Source: an uncultured bacterium (lineage in GTDB: Bacteria > Patescibacteriota > Saccharimonadia > Saccharimonadales > Saccharimonadaceae). From it: a stretch of DNA of 64,000 bases. Location of the stretch: contig CAILCF010000005.1 in NCBI GenBank assembly GCA_903832635.1, positions 172,455 to 236,454 of the forward strand, given 5' to 3'. The position numbers were made by a program, and so were the translations under genes. Position 1 is the first letter of the stretch. Every line of letters begins with the position of its first letter. Positions 42,749-55,111 of this stretch are shown here, one piece after another. The notes under the pieces were generated by a model. The model saw nothing but the letters and a program-made list of their open reading frames with translations, ran no database searches and was not told the origin of the DNA.

Positions 42749-42898
42749 CTATGAAGCAAGCTTTTTCCCTGTTTCGCGAACAGTCGTCCGCACTTTTACT
42801 GGTGACGTCTTATTAACGCGACGCGCTAACTCCAGGCGTAAATGGCTGCGACGCAAACCGGTTTTACGGGGGCTGGATTGCTTTTTGGGTTGTCCCAT
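42749..42898 (-). CDS. rpmF: 50S ribosomal protein bL32
   Basis: A 49-residue basic protein, read directly from the minus strand: MGQPKKQSSPRKTGLRRS then HLRLELARRVNKTSPVKVRT. The PKKQ/SPRKTGLRRSH opening is that of bL32. The C-terminal zinc-binding cysteines of classical bL32 are missing, as in other CPR. AAAGGAG lies 7 bases before the ATG. First gene before nusB, nudix and rnc. Confidence 0.88.
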   Translation of the reverse strand: MGQPKKQSSPRKTGLRRSHLRLELARRVNKTSPVKVRTTVRETGKKLAS

Positions 42899-42986
42899 AT
42901 AAAGAACTCCTTTTCAGGTATTATTAAAACTTACCTCTATTATAACCAATAGCCACACATAGCTCAAGGGCATATATAAATAAGTA

Positions 42987-43015
42987 TTGACATATTTAAA
43001 CATAAGTGGTATAAA
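42987..43015 (+). promoter_or_regulatory. Consensus promoter, predicted leaderless
   Basis: -35 TTGACA (42987-42992), 17-base spacer, -10 TATAAA (43010-43015), then 7 bases to the ATG at 43023. The best promoter in the window and a direct argument for leaderless transcription. Confidence 0.75.
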
Positions 43016-43022
43016 TGATTGC

Positions 43023-43367
43023 ATGAATCACGAAACAAATACAAAAACACCCGAAAGAAATCGTAAACCTAATTACACCCTACGCCGTTTAGGTGCAACC
43101 GGACTTGCACTATTGGTTTTGGCTGTTGGCGCTAAAGAACTAAAAATGCTTGGGGTTTCGCCGACATACTCCAATCAAACGACCGAGTGGACTGCAGGAT
43201 ATAATCAGGGACTCAATGCAGCGGTTGCCCATATTGAAGGTGCAAAAGAATTTGATAACAGAGCATTAGTCTATCATGTTGAGAATATGCAACAAAACAA
43301 AAAAGTTTTGGCTAACGGCTTACAGCAAGGCGAAGAGGTTGAAATTCCCGTAAGTGTATCACCTTAA
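43023..43367 (+). CDS. Hypothetical membrane-anchored protein
   Basis: 114 residues: a basic, Asn/Lys/Thr-rich N-terminus, one membrane helix (LGATGLALLVLAVGA) and an extracytoplasmic region of about 75 residues without recognised motifs. The start is chosen from the promoter; a 12-codon-longer frame begins upstream, inside the promoter. It converges with leuS and the two stops overlap by 4 bases. Confidence 0.6.
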   Translation: MNHETNTKTPERNRKPNYTLRRLGATGLALLVLAVGAKELKMLGVSPTYSNQTTEWTAGYNQGLNAAVAHIEGAKEFDNRALVYHVENMQQNKKVLANGLQQGEEVEIPVSVSP

Positions 43368-46258
43368 TCGTGGAGAACGATACTGACTAGTCGGCCGGGT
43401 ACATAAATAACCTTGGCCGGTTTTTTATCACTGACAAACACTTTAACATTATCGTTTTCCAGTGCTTGTTTTGTGATTTCATCTTCGGATGAGTTTTTCG
43501 GAACTACGATTTTTGCGCGTAATTTCCCATTAACTTGAACAATGATCGTCATAACATCGGATTGCAGATATTTATCATCCCACTTTGGCCAGTGGTCAAT
43601 ATGGATTGTGTCATTGTGGCCCAGCTGTTGCCATAATTCCTCTGTTATGTGCGGTGCAAATGGAGCCAGCAGTTGCAATAAACTTTCAAGGGCAAATGTC
43701 CATGCATCAGATTTCCCAACCAGACCTTTTTCCTTCAGTTTGTAATAGCTGTTTACGGCTTCCATCATTGACGATACTGCTGTGTTGAATTTTTCGTCTT
43801 CGATGTCCGCAGTGACTTTTTTAATAGTTTTATGAGCAGTCATTAGGATTTCTTGTTCTACTGATTTTTCGAGTGTTTTTTCATCAGAATCAATGTAATC
43901 CTGAATTAATGTCCAAACACGATTAAGAAAACGATATGCGCCTGGAACACCCCTGGTATCCCAAGGTGCTTCCAAATCATAAGGTGCAATAAACATCTCG
44001 TAAACACGCAGGCTGTCGGCACCGTAACCACTGTCCATAATTTCTAGTGGGTCAATCGTATTACCACGGGATTTGCTCATTTTTGCCCCGTCCGGAGCCA
44101 AGATATAAGCGTTGTACATCATGCGTTTGAATGGTTCGGGGTGCGAAACTAACCCGAGTTTATAGAAGAATCGTTGCCAAAACCTAGCGTATAACAGATG
44201 AGCAACAGCATGGTCAGCGCCGTTATAGAAATCAACCGGTCCCCAGTGATTTTCGACTTTCGGATCCCAAGCTTGCTTATCGTTGAACGGGTCCAAATAA
44301 CGTAGGAAATACCAGCTGCTACAGGCATAGCCATCCATTGTATCGGTTTCGCGTTTCGCCGGCTTGCCACATTTTGGACAAACTGTATTGACCCAATCGG
44401 TAGCACCAGCTAAGGCCGAGGTTGCCCCGCCCTTAGGCTTAAAATCTTCGACTTCTGGTAAAATAACCGGTAATTGATCGTCCGGCACCGCAACCGCACC
44501 ACAATCCGGGCAATGAATAATCGGAATCGGCGCACCCCAATAACGTTGGCGGCTAATCAGCCAGTCGCGCATCTTGTAGGTCGTTTTAATTCGTCCGACG
44601 CCGCGTTGTTCCAACCAAGCCACGATTTCTTCGCGAGCTTGGGATGTTTCCATTCCGCTAAACGAACCACTATTAATCAGGACACCTTCGTCTGTATAGA
44701 TTACCCTATCGTCTTTCAACCATTGCAATATATAGGGCAGTTCAGCGACCGGCTTTAGTTGCGAGAGGTTATCGTATTTTGTCCACTCTGTTTTGAAGTC
44801 TTCATGCTCTTCACGTTTAGTTTCAGCTTGATCTAGATTTTCCAGCTGAAACAGTTCGACGGTCGTATGAATATTTCGATTTACCTCTTTATGTGCTGCG
44901 TAAAACTTACTATTCATTACAAGCGGTAGAGTTTTTAGGTGCTTTAGGTTCTTGTAGCCGGTTTCTTCTAGGATTTCACGCCGTCCGGCTTTTTGAGAAT
45001 CTTCACCTTCTTCAATACCGCCCATAACAAAGTTATGCCAATCAAACTTATTCCAACGAAGTGTCAGATATAAATCGTCGATCGGATGTTTGATTAGGCA
45101 CATAACAACATTACGTTTAGTATCCTTAGCGTCGGGTCGAGGTGGGTTTTCTTGGTCCAACAACTCAGGTTCGATAACTTGAATAATCGGAATGTCAAAT
45201 TTTGTTGCAAAGTCATAATCACGTTCGTCATGAGCCGGAACAGCCATAATTGCGCCCGTACCGTAGCCAGACAAAACGTAATCTGCAACCCAAATCGGGA
45301 TTTTTTCGCCGTTAACCGGGTTAATAGCATAACCTCCGGTGAAAACGCCGGTTTTTTCGCGGGTTTCATTCATTCGCTCAATTTCAGATTTTCGGGCTGC
45401 TTGCAATACATACTCTTCAACTTTTTTACGATATTTATCTGTGGTAATCTTTTTTACCAATTCGTGCTCAGGCGCCAAAACCACGAAAGTCGCGCCGAAC
45501 AGCGTGTCAACACGGGTAGTAAAGACAGTCATTATGTCGTCGTGGCCGTCGACCTTGAATTCAACTTCCGCACCTTCGGACTTACCAATCCAGTTTTTTT
45601 GCATAGTTTTGACCATTTCGGTCCAGTTCAAATCGTCGGTCGCTTCCAGAATTTCATCAGCATATTCTGTAATCTTGAAGAACCACTGTTTCAAATTCTT
45701 TTTGACGACTGGATTTCCACAGCGCCAACATTTGCCATCAACAACTTGTTCATTAGCCAAGACGGTTTGATCGGTTTCACACCACCACTGTGGACTTTGT
45801 TTTTGATATGCCAACCCGTGTTCGAATAATTGATTAAAAATCCACTGCGTCCAACGATAATATCGCGGGTCAGCTGTACTGATTTCTTTGGACCAGTCAT
45901 AACTGTAACCCAGCCGCTTTAGTTGGTTTTTGAAATTAACTAGGGCCTCATCATGAGCAACTCGTGGCTTTTTGCCGATTTTAATTGCATAGTTTTCAAC
46001 CGGCAGACCAAACGAATCCCAGCCGATTGGGCTGTAGGAGTTATAGCCTTGTTGGCGTTTGGCACGGACTTTAATATCACTGAACTGAAAAGTTCGTCCA
46101 TGACCGGTGTGAATACCTGCACCGGTAATTCCCGGCAGCATGCTAAACCCATAGTATTTTGGCTTGGTATGGTCGGAAAAATCGACTTTGTAGGTTTGGT
46201 TTTTATCCCAAACCTCTTGCCATTTTTTCTCAATTTCAACAGGATTATATCGCTTCAT
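43364..46258 (-). CDS. leuS: Leucyl-tRNA synthetase with inserted Nudix domain
   Basis: Charges tRNA-Leu. The HIGH-type motif is HTGHGRTF (residues 50-57) and KMSKS is at 726-730; the CP1 editing domain (TTRVDTLFGATF, GYGTGAIMAVPAHDERD) precedes residue 360. At 964 residues it is about 100-150 longer than usual because residues about 370-515 form a Nudix domain, with a complete box from G413 to Y435. LeuRS sequence resumes with YTDEGVLINSGSFSGM. A TATACT lies 9 bases upstream of the ATG. Confidence 0.95.
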   Translation of the reverse strand: MKRYNPVEIEKKWQEVWDKNQTYKVDFSDHTKPKYYGFSMLPGITGAGIHTGHGRTFQFSDIKVRAKRQQGYNSYSPIGWDSFGLPVENYAIKIGKKPRVAHDEALVNFKNQLKRLGYSYDWSKEISTADPRYYRWTQWIFNQLFEHGLAYQKQSPQWWCETDQTVLANEQVVDGKCWRCGNPVVKKNLKQWFFKITEYADEILEATDDLNWTEMVKTMQKNWIGKSEGAEVEFKVDGHDDIMTVFTTRVDTLFGATFVVLAPEHELVKKITTDKYRKKVEEYVLQAARKSEIERMNETREKTGVFTGGYAINPVNGEKIPIWVADYVLSGYGTGAIMAVPAHDERDYDFATKFDIPIIQVIEPELLDQENPPRPDAKDTKRNVVMCLIKHPIDDLYLTLRWNKFDWHNFVMGGIEEGEDSQKAGRREILEETGYKNLKHLKTLPLVMNSKFYAAHKEVNRNIHTTVELFQLENLDQAETKREEHEDFKTEWTKYDNLSQLKPVAELPYILQWLKDDRVIYTDEGVLINSGSFSGMETSQAREEIVAWLEQRGVGRIKTTYKMRDWLISRQRYWGAPIPIIHCPDCGAVAVPDDQLPVILPEVEDFKPKGGATSALAGATDWVNTVCPKCGKPAKRETDTMDGYACSSWYFLRYLDPFNDKQAWDPKVENHWGPVDFYNGADHAVAHLLYARFWQRFFYKLGLVSHPEPFKRMMYNAYILAPDGAKMSKSRGNTIDPLEIMDSGYGADSLRVYEMFIAPYDLEAPWDTRGVPGAYRFLNRVWTLIQDYIDSDEKTLEKSVEQEILMTAHKTIKKVTADIEDEKFNTAVSSMMEAVNSYYKLKEKGLVGKSDAWTFALESLLQLLAPFAPHITEELWQQLGHNDTIHIDHWPKWDDKYLQSDVMTIIVQVNGKLRAKIVVPKNSSEDEITKQALENDNVKVFVSDKKPAKVIYVPGRLVSIVLHD

Positions 46259-46315
46259 ATCAGATGTAGTATAACAAATTTACCTATAGTTGGCTATTAA
46301 TATCTCGTATTGTTA

Positions 46316-47599
46316 TTAAGAAAATTTTGAGAAGAATTCGTTCTTCTTTATCATCCAATCTGGTGATTGACGGACAAGCTGTGACTCATCTTTGGCAGAA
46401 TGTAACACAGCTTTGACAGCTTCTTCCAAATATATTCCACCCTGTGAGCCCTTGAATAAAACTGCTGAACCGTCGGCAATAACACTTCGTACGAAAGCAC
46501 CTGCAAGTAATGCATTTTGAAAACTTTTTACTTGGCAGCCATTAGCTTTGGCGGCTGGTGCAAGGAATTTTTCGGACTGAGGACCAACCGTGATAACCCA
46601 TGATAATTCATTGGGGTCGCATAAATGACCTAGGGCTTTATGCTCGGCTTCCGAGGTTTTACCCAGTTCATTCATATCGCCAAATACAACTATTCGCTGT
46701 GGGACTAATAACTGATAAAGAACCCGTAGTGACGATTCCGCAGCCAGTGGGCTGGAATTATAGGTATCATCAATAATCAATGAGTTTTTTATGCCTTTCA
46801 GACTATTCATCCGTCCCGAGAGTGGTCGTATATTTGTTAAACCTTGTGTAAGTTCTGAGGTATCCATACCTAATTTAATGCCAACCGCTAGTGCTGCAAT
46901 TATAGGGCGCAAAGTATGTTCGCCAATCAGTTTTATTGCTGCCGGCATCGGGTCAGATAACTCGGGGGCATAAAACAGACCGACATTTCCTTCTTTAGCG
47001 GCGTTGTCCATACTAATAAAGTGATATTCGGCGCTGGCACTTGTCCCGTAAGTGTTAATGGCAGCATTTTTAAGGTGTTTTGCATATATTCCATCTATAT
47101 CGTCTTTGTTGATTAGGGCAAGTTCGGAAAAATTAGCAACAGACAGCTCTTCGGCAGCAACATTATCAAGTGTTTTGAAAAATTCCATATGTTCAGCCGA
47201 AACTGCAGCTACAACCGCAATATCTGGATGTAAGTAAGTCCCGAAGTGTGGAACTTGACCAATTCTGTCAGAACCTAACTCTTGGACAACAACATCAACA
47301 TCCGTCGGTGCCTTAATACGCTGTTTTGCTTCCATAAAAGCCCTGCGCCACTCCCACACATTCCTGATGTTTTTTGGATATTCAACACCCAGAATTGCCA
47401 GCGGTGAACTTAAGACATCGTTATGATTGCCTTCGTGCAATCGTACCCGGAATCGTTCTGACAATATCGTTGCAATTGCTACTTTGGTGCTGGTTTTACC
47501 GACGCTTCCCGAAACAACCACCAAAATAACCTCCGGATGATTTTTAAAATATGCTTTTACATACTTTTCCAAACGTTTTTGGATATTGGACTTAAACAT
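46316..47599 (-). CDS. Mur ligase family protein (MurF-like)
   Basis: A 427-residue ATP-dependent ligase. The P-loop is SGSVGKTSTK near residue 32, the central domain shows HNDVLSSPLAILG, ELGSDRIGQVPHFG and DDTYNSSPLAAESSLR, and the C-terminal domain has LFKGSQG. This matches MurF, which adds D-Ala-D-Ala to UDP-MurNAc-tripeptide in peptidoglycan synthesis; the short N-terminus leaves the exact substrate unproven. TATAAT lies 7 bases before the ATG, leaderless type. Confidence 0.85.
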   Translation of the reverse strand: MFKSNIQKRLEKYVKAYFKNHPEVILVVVSGSVGKTSTKVAIATILSERFRVRLHEGNHNDVLSSPLAILGVEYPKNIRNVWEWRRAFMEAKQRIKAPTDVDVVVQELGSDRIGQVPHFGTYLHPDIAVVAAVSAEHMEFFKTLDNVAAEELSVANFSELALINKDDIDGIYAKHLKNAAINTYGTSASAEYHFISMDNAAKEGNVGLFYAPELSDPMPAAIKLIGEHTLRPIIAALAVGIKLGMDTSELTQGLTNIRPLSGRMNSLKGIKNSLIIDDTYNSSPLAAESSLRVLYQLLVPQRIVVFGDMNELGKTSEAEHKALGHLCDPNELSWVITVGPQSEKFLAPAAKANGCQVKSFQNALLAGAFVRSVIADGSAVLFKGSQGGIYLEEAVKAVLHSAKDESQLVRQSPDWMIKKNEFFSKFS

Positions 47600-47606
47600 A
47601 ATAACA

Positions 47607-47612
47607 ATTATA
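47607..47612 (-). promoter_or_regulatory. -10 box of the Mur ligase gene, predicted leaderless
   Basis: Minus-strand TATAAT with 7 bases to the ATG at 47599. Confidence 0.55.
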
Positions 47613-47668
47613 ACCTATCCGATTTGATAGTGGAGTTGTTTTTATTCGACCATATTTCTACTTCATCC

Positions 47669-48049
47669 TTATGTATTTTGCAAAACGGATAATATATTAC
47701 CGGAAGGATCTTTGAACCAAGCTATATTTGGACCGTTACCGTCGGGCATACCCCTGGCAATACCGTTTTTGTCAGTCATTCCACCGTAGTATTCAAACTT
47801 TACACCCATAGATTTAAGTTCGTTAACTGCATCATCAATATCATCAACATCAAAATTTAATACAGTGTAGGTTGCAGGTTGATGATTGTCTTTTTGATAT
47901 ACAAAAACCATCCCTCCATGAGGTAAATTAAAATTCAAGCCCATTTCGCTTTTTTCAACCTTCAAACCGAAGTTTTCTGAATAAAACTTCCTTGCTTTTT
48001 CTAAATTATCAACTGAAAAACTACTATATACTTCGTTTGCCTTTAACAT
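47669..48049 (-). CDS. VOC (glyoxalase/bleomycin-resistance) superfamily protein
   Basis: 126 residues from MLKANEV, chosen because AAGGAGG lies upstream. Two beta-alpha-beta modules are visible: SVDNLEKARKFYSENFGLKVE and the C-terminal GNGPNIAWFKDPSGNILSVLQ. The metal-binding Glu/His set of true glyoxalase I is incomplete, so it is probably a general VOC enzyme. Confidence 0.85.
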   Translation of the reverse strand: MLKANEVYSSFSVDNLEKARKFYSENFGLKVEKSEMGLNFNLPHGGMVFVYQKDNHQPATYTVLNFDVDDIDDAVNELKSMGVKFEYYGGMTDKNGIARGMPDGNGPNIAWFKDPSGNILSVLQNT

Positions 48050-48130
48050 TCTGACCTCCTTTTTATTCATTACTCTTAAATTATAGTCTTGCCAAGCTGA
48101 GTTAGATATTAGAAATTACACATCGGAATT

Positions 48131-48159
48131 AACAAGCTCGTTTTGATAACGAGCTTGTT
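48131..48159 (-). terminator. Terminator of the 48180-48980 gene
   Basis: 12-base stem AACAAGCTCGTT / AACGAGCTTGTT with a 5-base loop, 21 bases after the stop on the minus strand. Confidence 0.7.
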
Positions 48160-48179
48160 ACTATTTCTAATAATCTATT

Positions 48180-48980
48180 TTATTCAACGATTCGAATCGA
48201 ATCTATACGATCAGTCAGTGTCCACTGACCATTTGCAAACAAATAGGCATCGACACGATAATCCCCGGGAACAGCCGCTTTATTTATATAGAACGGGATT
48301 AACCAATCGTATGAACCAACCACATCGGCTGATGAACTTTGCATTTTTGTATCCTTGGTACTACCGGTTGCAACAACTTTATTATTTGAATCGCAAACTT
48401 CCATAATTCGTATTGTGCCCGATGGTAAAACTGAGTGGTCTGTTTTTTCGATATAATAGTAAATATTATAGGTTTTATCATTATTTTTTAGGTCGGCATA
48501 TGAGTAACTGTCCCTGATCGGTGTTTTGGCAGTATATTTTGGTGTCGTGCTGGACTGAGCTGAATCAGCTTGACCCGTAGGATTGGCGGCATACAAATAT
48601 GTATTCCAGCCGCTCACTTTAGATGTAACCGAGTTAGCTGTACCGGTACAATCAACCAATTTCTGGTTGCTGCCGGTTGAACCGGTGTCGCCAAACTTTA
48701 ATCCACCGCTTGGCAATCCTACTACCAACGTAAAAACGGAAAATCCCACAAATAACCAGATTAGCCACATTATCCTAAACATCTTTTGAAAAACCAACAA
48801 ATAAAAGAATACGCCAAAAACCAACCACAGTATCAGCGAAAACCACAAAAACCAAGTTGATACCGTATAAAACGACCCGAAAGCACTTCCGGTAATCAAA
48901 AAATAAGCTTTTATCAGATATATTGCAACAAATACTAAAAACAAAATTGTTAATATTTTTGCTCGATTTTTCTTGTTCAT
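48180..48980 (-). CDS. Hypothetical membrane protein with extracytoplasmic beta domain
   Basis: 266 residues from MNKKNRAK, chosen because GGAGAG precedes it (the longer TTG frame does not have one). Three membrane helices lie in the first 100 residues, followed by a 160-residue region with alternating hydrophobic strands (YNIYYYIEKTDHSVLPSGTI, WTLTDRIDSIRIVE), likely a beta-sandwich outside the cell. No family recognised. Confidence 0.65.
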   Translation of the reverse strand: MNKKNRAKILTILFLVFVAIYLIKAYFLITGSAFGSFYTVSTWFLWFSLILWLVFGVFFYLLVFQKMFRIMWLIWLFVGFSVFTLVVGLPSGGLKFGDTGSTGSNQKLVDCTGTANSVTSKVSGWNTYLYAANPTGQADSAQSSTTPKYTAKTPIRDSYSYADLKNNDKTYNIYYYIEKTDHSVLPSGTIRIMEVCDSNNKVVATGSTKDTKMQSSSADVVGSYDWLIPFYINKAAVPGDYRVDAYLFANGQWTLTDRIDSIRIVE

Positions 48981-49016
48981 TTTACTCTCCAATTATAAAT
49001 TAATCATACCCCTCGT

Positions 49017-49165
49017 ATAATAAAAACAAAAGTCCATTCCTGCACTGGAACGGACTTTATTGCTGTTGCGCGCCCACCCGGGGCACGTTTTTGTTTTGAT
49101 AAAACTTTTTTGTTTTTTCGCCGTACGGCGAAGCGCAAAGGTTACCCCTTGTGCGCACCAGCTAT
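49017..49165 (-). ncRNA. Putative rod-shaped non-coding RNA
   Basis: A transcription unit without a gene: promoter at 49172-49200, predicted start near 49165, terminator stem AAAGTCC..TTCC / GGAA..GGACTTT (49029-49058) with a T-rich tail. The 5' part (GCTG, GTGCGC, GGGG) pairs in order with the 3' part (CCCC, GCGCGC, CAGC) to give a long interrupted stem; the perfect palindrome TTCGCCGTACGGCGAA (49117-49132) caps one side. The shape recalls 6S RNA, but I see no sequence match to it. Confidence 0.45.
49117..49132. repeat. Short palindrome, GCCGTACGGC core, copy 2
   Basis: Perfect 16-base palindrome TTCGCCGTACGGCGAA inside the putative ncRNA; related to 10580-10595 and to the arms at 36631-36680. 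Confidence 0.55.
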
Positions 49166-49171
49166 AACATA

Positions 49172-49200
49172 ATTATCACTTATTTAACCAAAAAACACAA
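49172..49200 (-). promoter_or_regulatory. Promoter of the putative ncRNA
   Basis: Minus strand: -35 TTGTGT (49195-49200), 17-base spacer, -10 GATAAT (49172-49177). Predicted transcription start falls at the base of the RNA's outer stem. Confidence 0.45.
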
Positions 49201-49255
49201 GCATTTTCCCAAATTATATCGCTTGTACTAGTATTTATTATTAATGTATGCTTAA

Positions 49256-49402
49256 ATAATAGTGTTCAGAAGCACACGCGGATAACGGCAAAAGGCGGGC
49301 GCTTACCTCTTAAGGTAAACTCTCTTCTTCGCAGGAATCGCAGAAGCGGTCGATCTGACGATAAATAAGAATCAGATAAGAAGAAAAGAGTACCAAAAAT
49401 AT
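49256..49402 (+). promoter_or_regulatory. Structured 5' leader of the RRM gene
   Basis: About 150 bases upstream of the RRM ATG without a gene. Three stems are visible: TTACC/GGTAA around 49303-49318, a CTTCT...AGAAG stem around 49325-49347 and ATCTGA/TCAGAT around 49354-49378. Shine-Dalgarno is poor (AAGAG). It resembles leaders of cold-shock RNA-binding proteins. Confidence 0.4.
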
Positions 49403-49735
49403 ATGGCACAGCAAAATCTATTCGTCGGTAGTTTAGCATATGCGACTACAGATGATACTTTAAAGGCTCATTTTGAGCAAATTGGTGAAGTTACAAGTGC
49501 ACGTGTTATCACTGACCGTGATAGCGGCCGTTCAAAAGGCTTCGGCTTTGTTGAAATGGCAAATGACCCCGACAACCAAAAAGCTATCGATCAACTTGAT
49601 GGCAAAGAACTTGACGGACGCGCAATTAGCGTCGGTCTAGCTCGACCAAAGGAAGATCGCCCAAAGCGTGATTTCGGTGGCGGTGGTGATCGCGGTGGCA
49701 GCGGTGGCGGTTCATTCCGACAACGTAGCTGGTAA
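49403..49735 (+). CDS. Single-RRM RNA-binding protein with Gly-rich tail
   Basis: 110 residues. RNP2 is NLFVGSLAY (residues 5-13), RNP1 is SKGFGFVEM (about residues 44-52), and the last 25 residues are Gly/Arg-rich (FGGGGDRGGSGGG). This is the glycine-rich RRM type found in cyanobacteria and CPR, often cold-induced. It stands alone between a long leader and a strong terminator. Confidence 0.95.
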   Translation: MAQQNLFVGSLAYATTDDTLKAHFEQIGEVTSARVITDRDSGRSKGFGFVEMANDPDNQKAIDQLDGKELDGRAISVGLARPKEDRPKRDFGGGGDRGGSGGGSFRQRSW

Positions 49736-49754
49736 TTTATTACTGACACATAAC

Positions 49755-49790
49755 AATACCTCGTCATTTCGACGAGGTATTTTATTTTTC
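49755..49790 (+). terminator. Terminator of the RRM gene
   Basis: AATACCTCGTC / GACGAGGTATT, 11-base stem with a 5-base loop, followed by TTATTTTTC. The tail overlaps the stop region of the convergent gene. Confidence 0.85.
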
Positions 49791-50216
49791 TTGTAAGTCC
49801 GGATGAATATAAAAATCCAGTGGCTTATTATTATTATGCACAAGACCATGCCGAGAAGTTGTTCGTGAAGACGAACTATTACTAACAACAAAATCGTCAG
49901 CCAAATAAAAACCCAGGTGTTCTTCCCAGTGGACCACAGCTCCTTTTACAGGTTTTTCGATTTTTTGCCAGCCGGATTCAGTCATATGCTCCAGAGTGGT
50001 TTTTACAGTTGCGTGCGGTTGATCAATCAATTTAAAAATACAAAGAACGCTAGAAACCATATATGCACAAGATTTATTGCCATCTTGGGTTATGTCAATT
50101 TCGTTCCCATTTTGATCAGACACATACAAATGACGCCACATATTACTGCCAGGCAAAGCTTCGATAAAGCTTTGGTAGTTTTTCGAAACAATTCTGGCAA
50201 TATCTGTGTTCGGCAT
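49782..50216 (-). CDS. Putative Cys-His peptidase (NlpC/P60 or CHAP-like)
   Basis: 144 residues from MPNTDIAR. A possible catalytic Cys in NKSCAYMVSSVL and a His in WEEHLGFYLADDFVVSNSS sit in the spacing and context of NlpC/P60-type amidases (Cys at the N-end of a helix, then GAVVHW and HxGFY). There is no signal peptide. It follows the ABC permease gene almost without a gap. Assignment is by pattern only. Confidence 0.5.
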   Translation of the reverse strand: MPNTDIARIVSKNYQSFIEALPGSNMWRHLYVSDQNGNEIDITQDGNKSCAYMVSSVLCIFKLIDQPHATVKTTLEHMTESGWQKIEKPVKGAVVHWEEHLGFYLADDFVVSNSSSSRTTSRHGLVHNNNKPLDFYIHPDLQEK

Positions 50217-50217
50217 T

Positions 50218-51416
50218 TTATTTTCCCAAAATTGCATTAAGCATTTTTGTTCTGGTTACAATTACAGCTGGAATAAAGCCTGCAAATATTGAAACCCAAA
50301 TAATTGCTTCTAATCTAATAATGTAATCAGACCAACCCAACACTAATACCGCATTACAGATTGGCAAAACAAACGGGTGAATTTGGAAATACGGCATAAT
50401 AATTGCAAAAAACAATATCGTTCCAATAATTATCCCTGCTGTTGCGTACACAGCAGATAATATAACGTAACTAAATACAATAATGTAAGGTTTTATCCCA
50501 ATAGCCCTTAATATACCGATTTCTTTTCGCTTATTAATAATCGTTACGTAAATTATAATTATTATAGTTACGGCTGCAATAAGAACGCTTGTAAATGAAA
50601 GAATGATATTAATACTAAGAAAGCTATTACTGACAGATTTCATAACTCCGGCAGCTTCCTGCCATTTATAGACTGTGCCGTTAATGTTTTTTTGATTAAT
50701 GGAATTGATTACGGCATTCTGGTTGGTATCCTGATTTATTCTAATATTTATTGTTGTGGCCTTATTGTTCGCAGATGGCATTATTTTTTGCAACGCTTCA
50801 TTTGTAATAAATGCTCGTTCATCAGATTGAACAAATTTGGTATCAAAAATACCTTTTATGTTAAATTGTCTTGGCTTTCCGTTTAGAATTAGGGTGACTT
50901 TATCACCAACTTTCGCTCCCTTGAATGAAATGGCGTTTTCTTCCACCCCGTTACCACCAGCAATTTGCTTGCCAATAATTATTTGGTCCCTATCACCGCT
51001 ACTCAAATATGAGCCGCTAATCATTTTTTGAGATATATTTGAAACATTTTTTTCATCATTTGGGTTAATGGCTAATATTTGTCGACTAAGGGTGATATTG
51101 TTGTATTTCAAATTTGCAGGCACCGACATTTTTGCACTAAGTGCATCTACGCCATCAATCGTTCGTAATTGATCAAGGACATAGCTGACATTATTGATAT
51201 AATCTTGTCCATTGTTTGGGGTAATATATATGTCACCCGTTAACGTATTAATTATTTGCTTGTTAGCTCCATCAATAATTCCATTGAATAATGACGGCAA
51301 AAAAATTAAATTTACAAAAGCTGCAGTCATCAGGAAAATAGTTAAAAATAGTGTCCATTTTCGTCCCCGCCTAATATATTGAAACGCTAGATAAAAAGGT
51401 AGTTTGAGTTGACGCA

Positions 51417-51420
<4 letters not shown>
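50218..51420 (-). CDS. MacB/FtsX-like ABC transporter permease
   Basis: A 400-residue permease: N-terminal membrane helix (residues 20-42), a large extracytoplasmic MacB-PCD-like domain (about 45-245), then three membrane helices in the FtsX domain (SINIILSFTSVLIAAVTI..., KEIGILRAIGIKPYIIV). It pairs with the ATPase gene upstream (4-base overlap). Likely mechanotransmission or export of a lipid, peptide or toxin. Confidence 0.88.

Positions 51421-55111
<3,691 letters not shown>

Noticed and set aside
45152..45829. A 225-codon frame on the plus strand inside leuS
   Set aside because: It is a shadow of leuS in the opposite strand; leuS is supported by all synthetase motifs.
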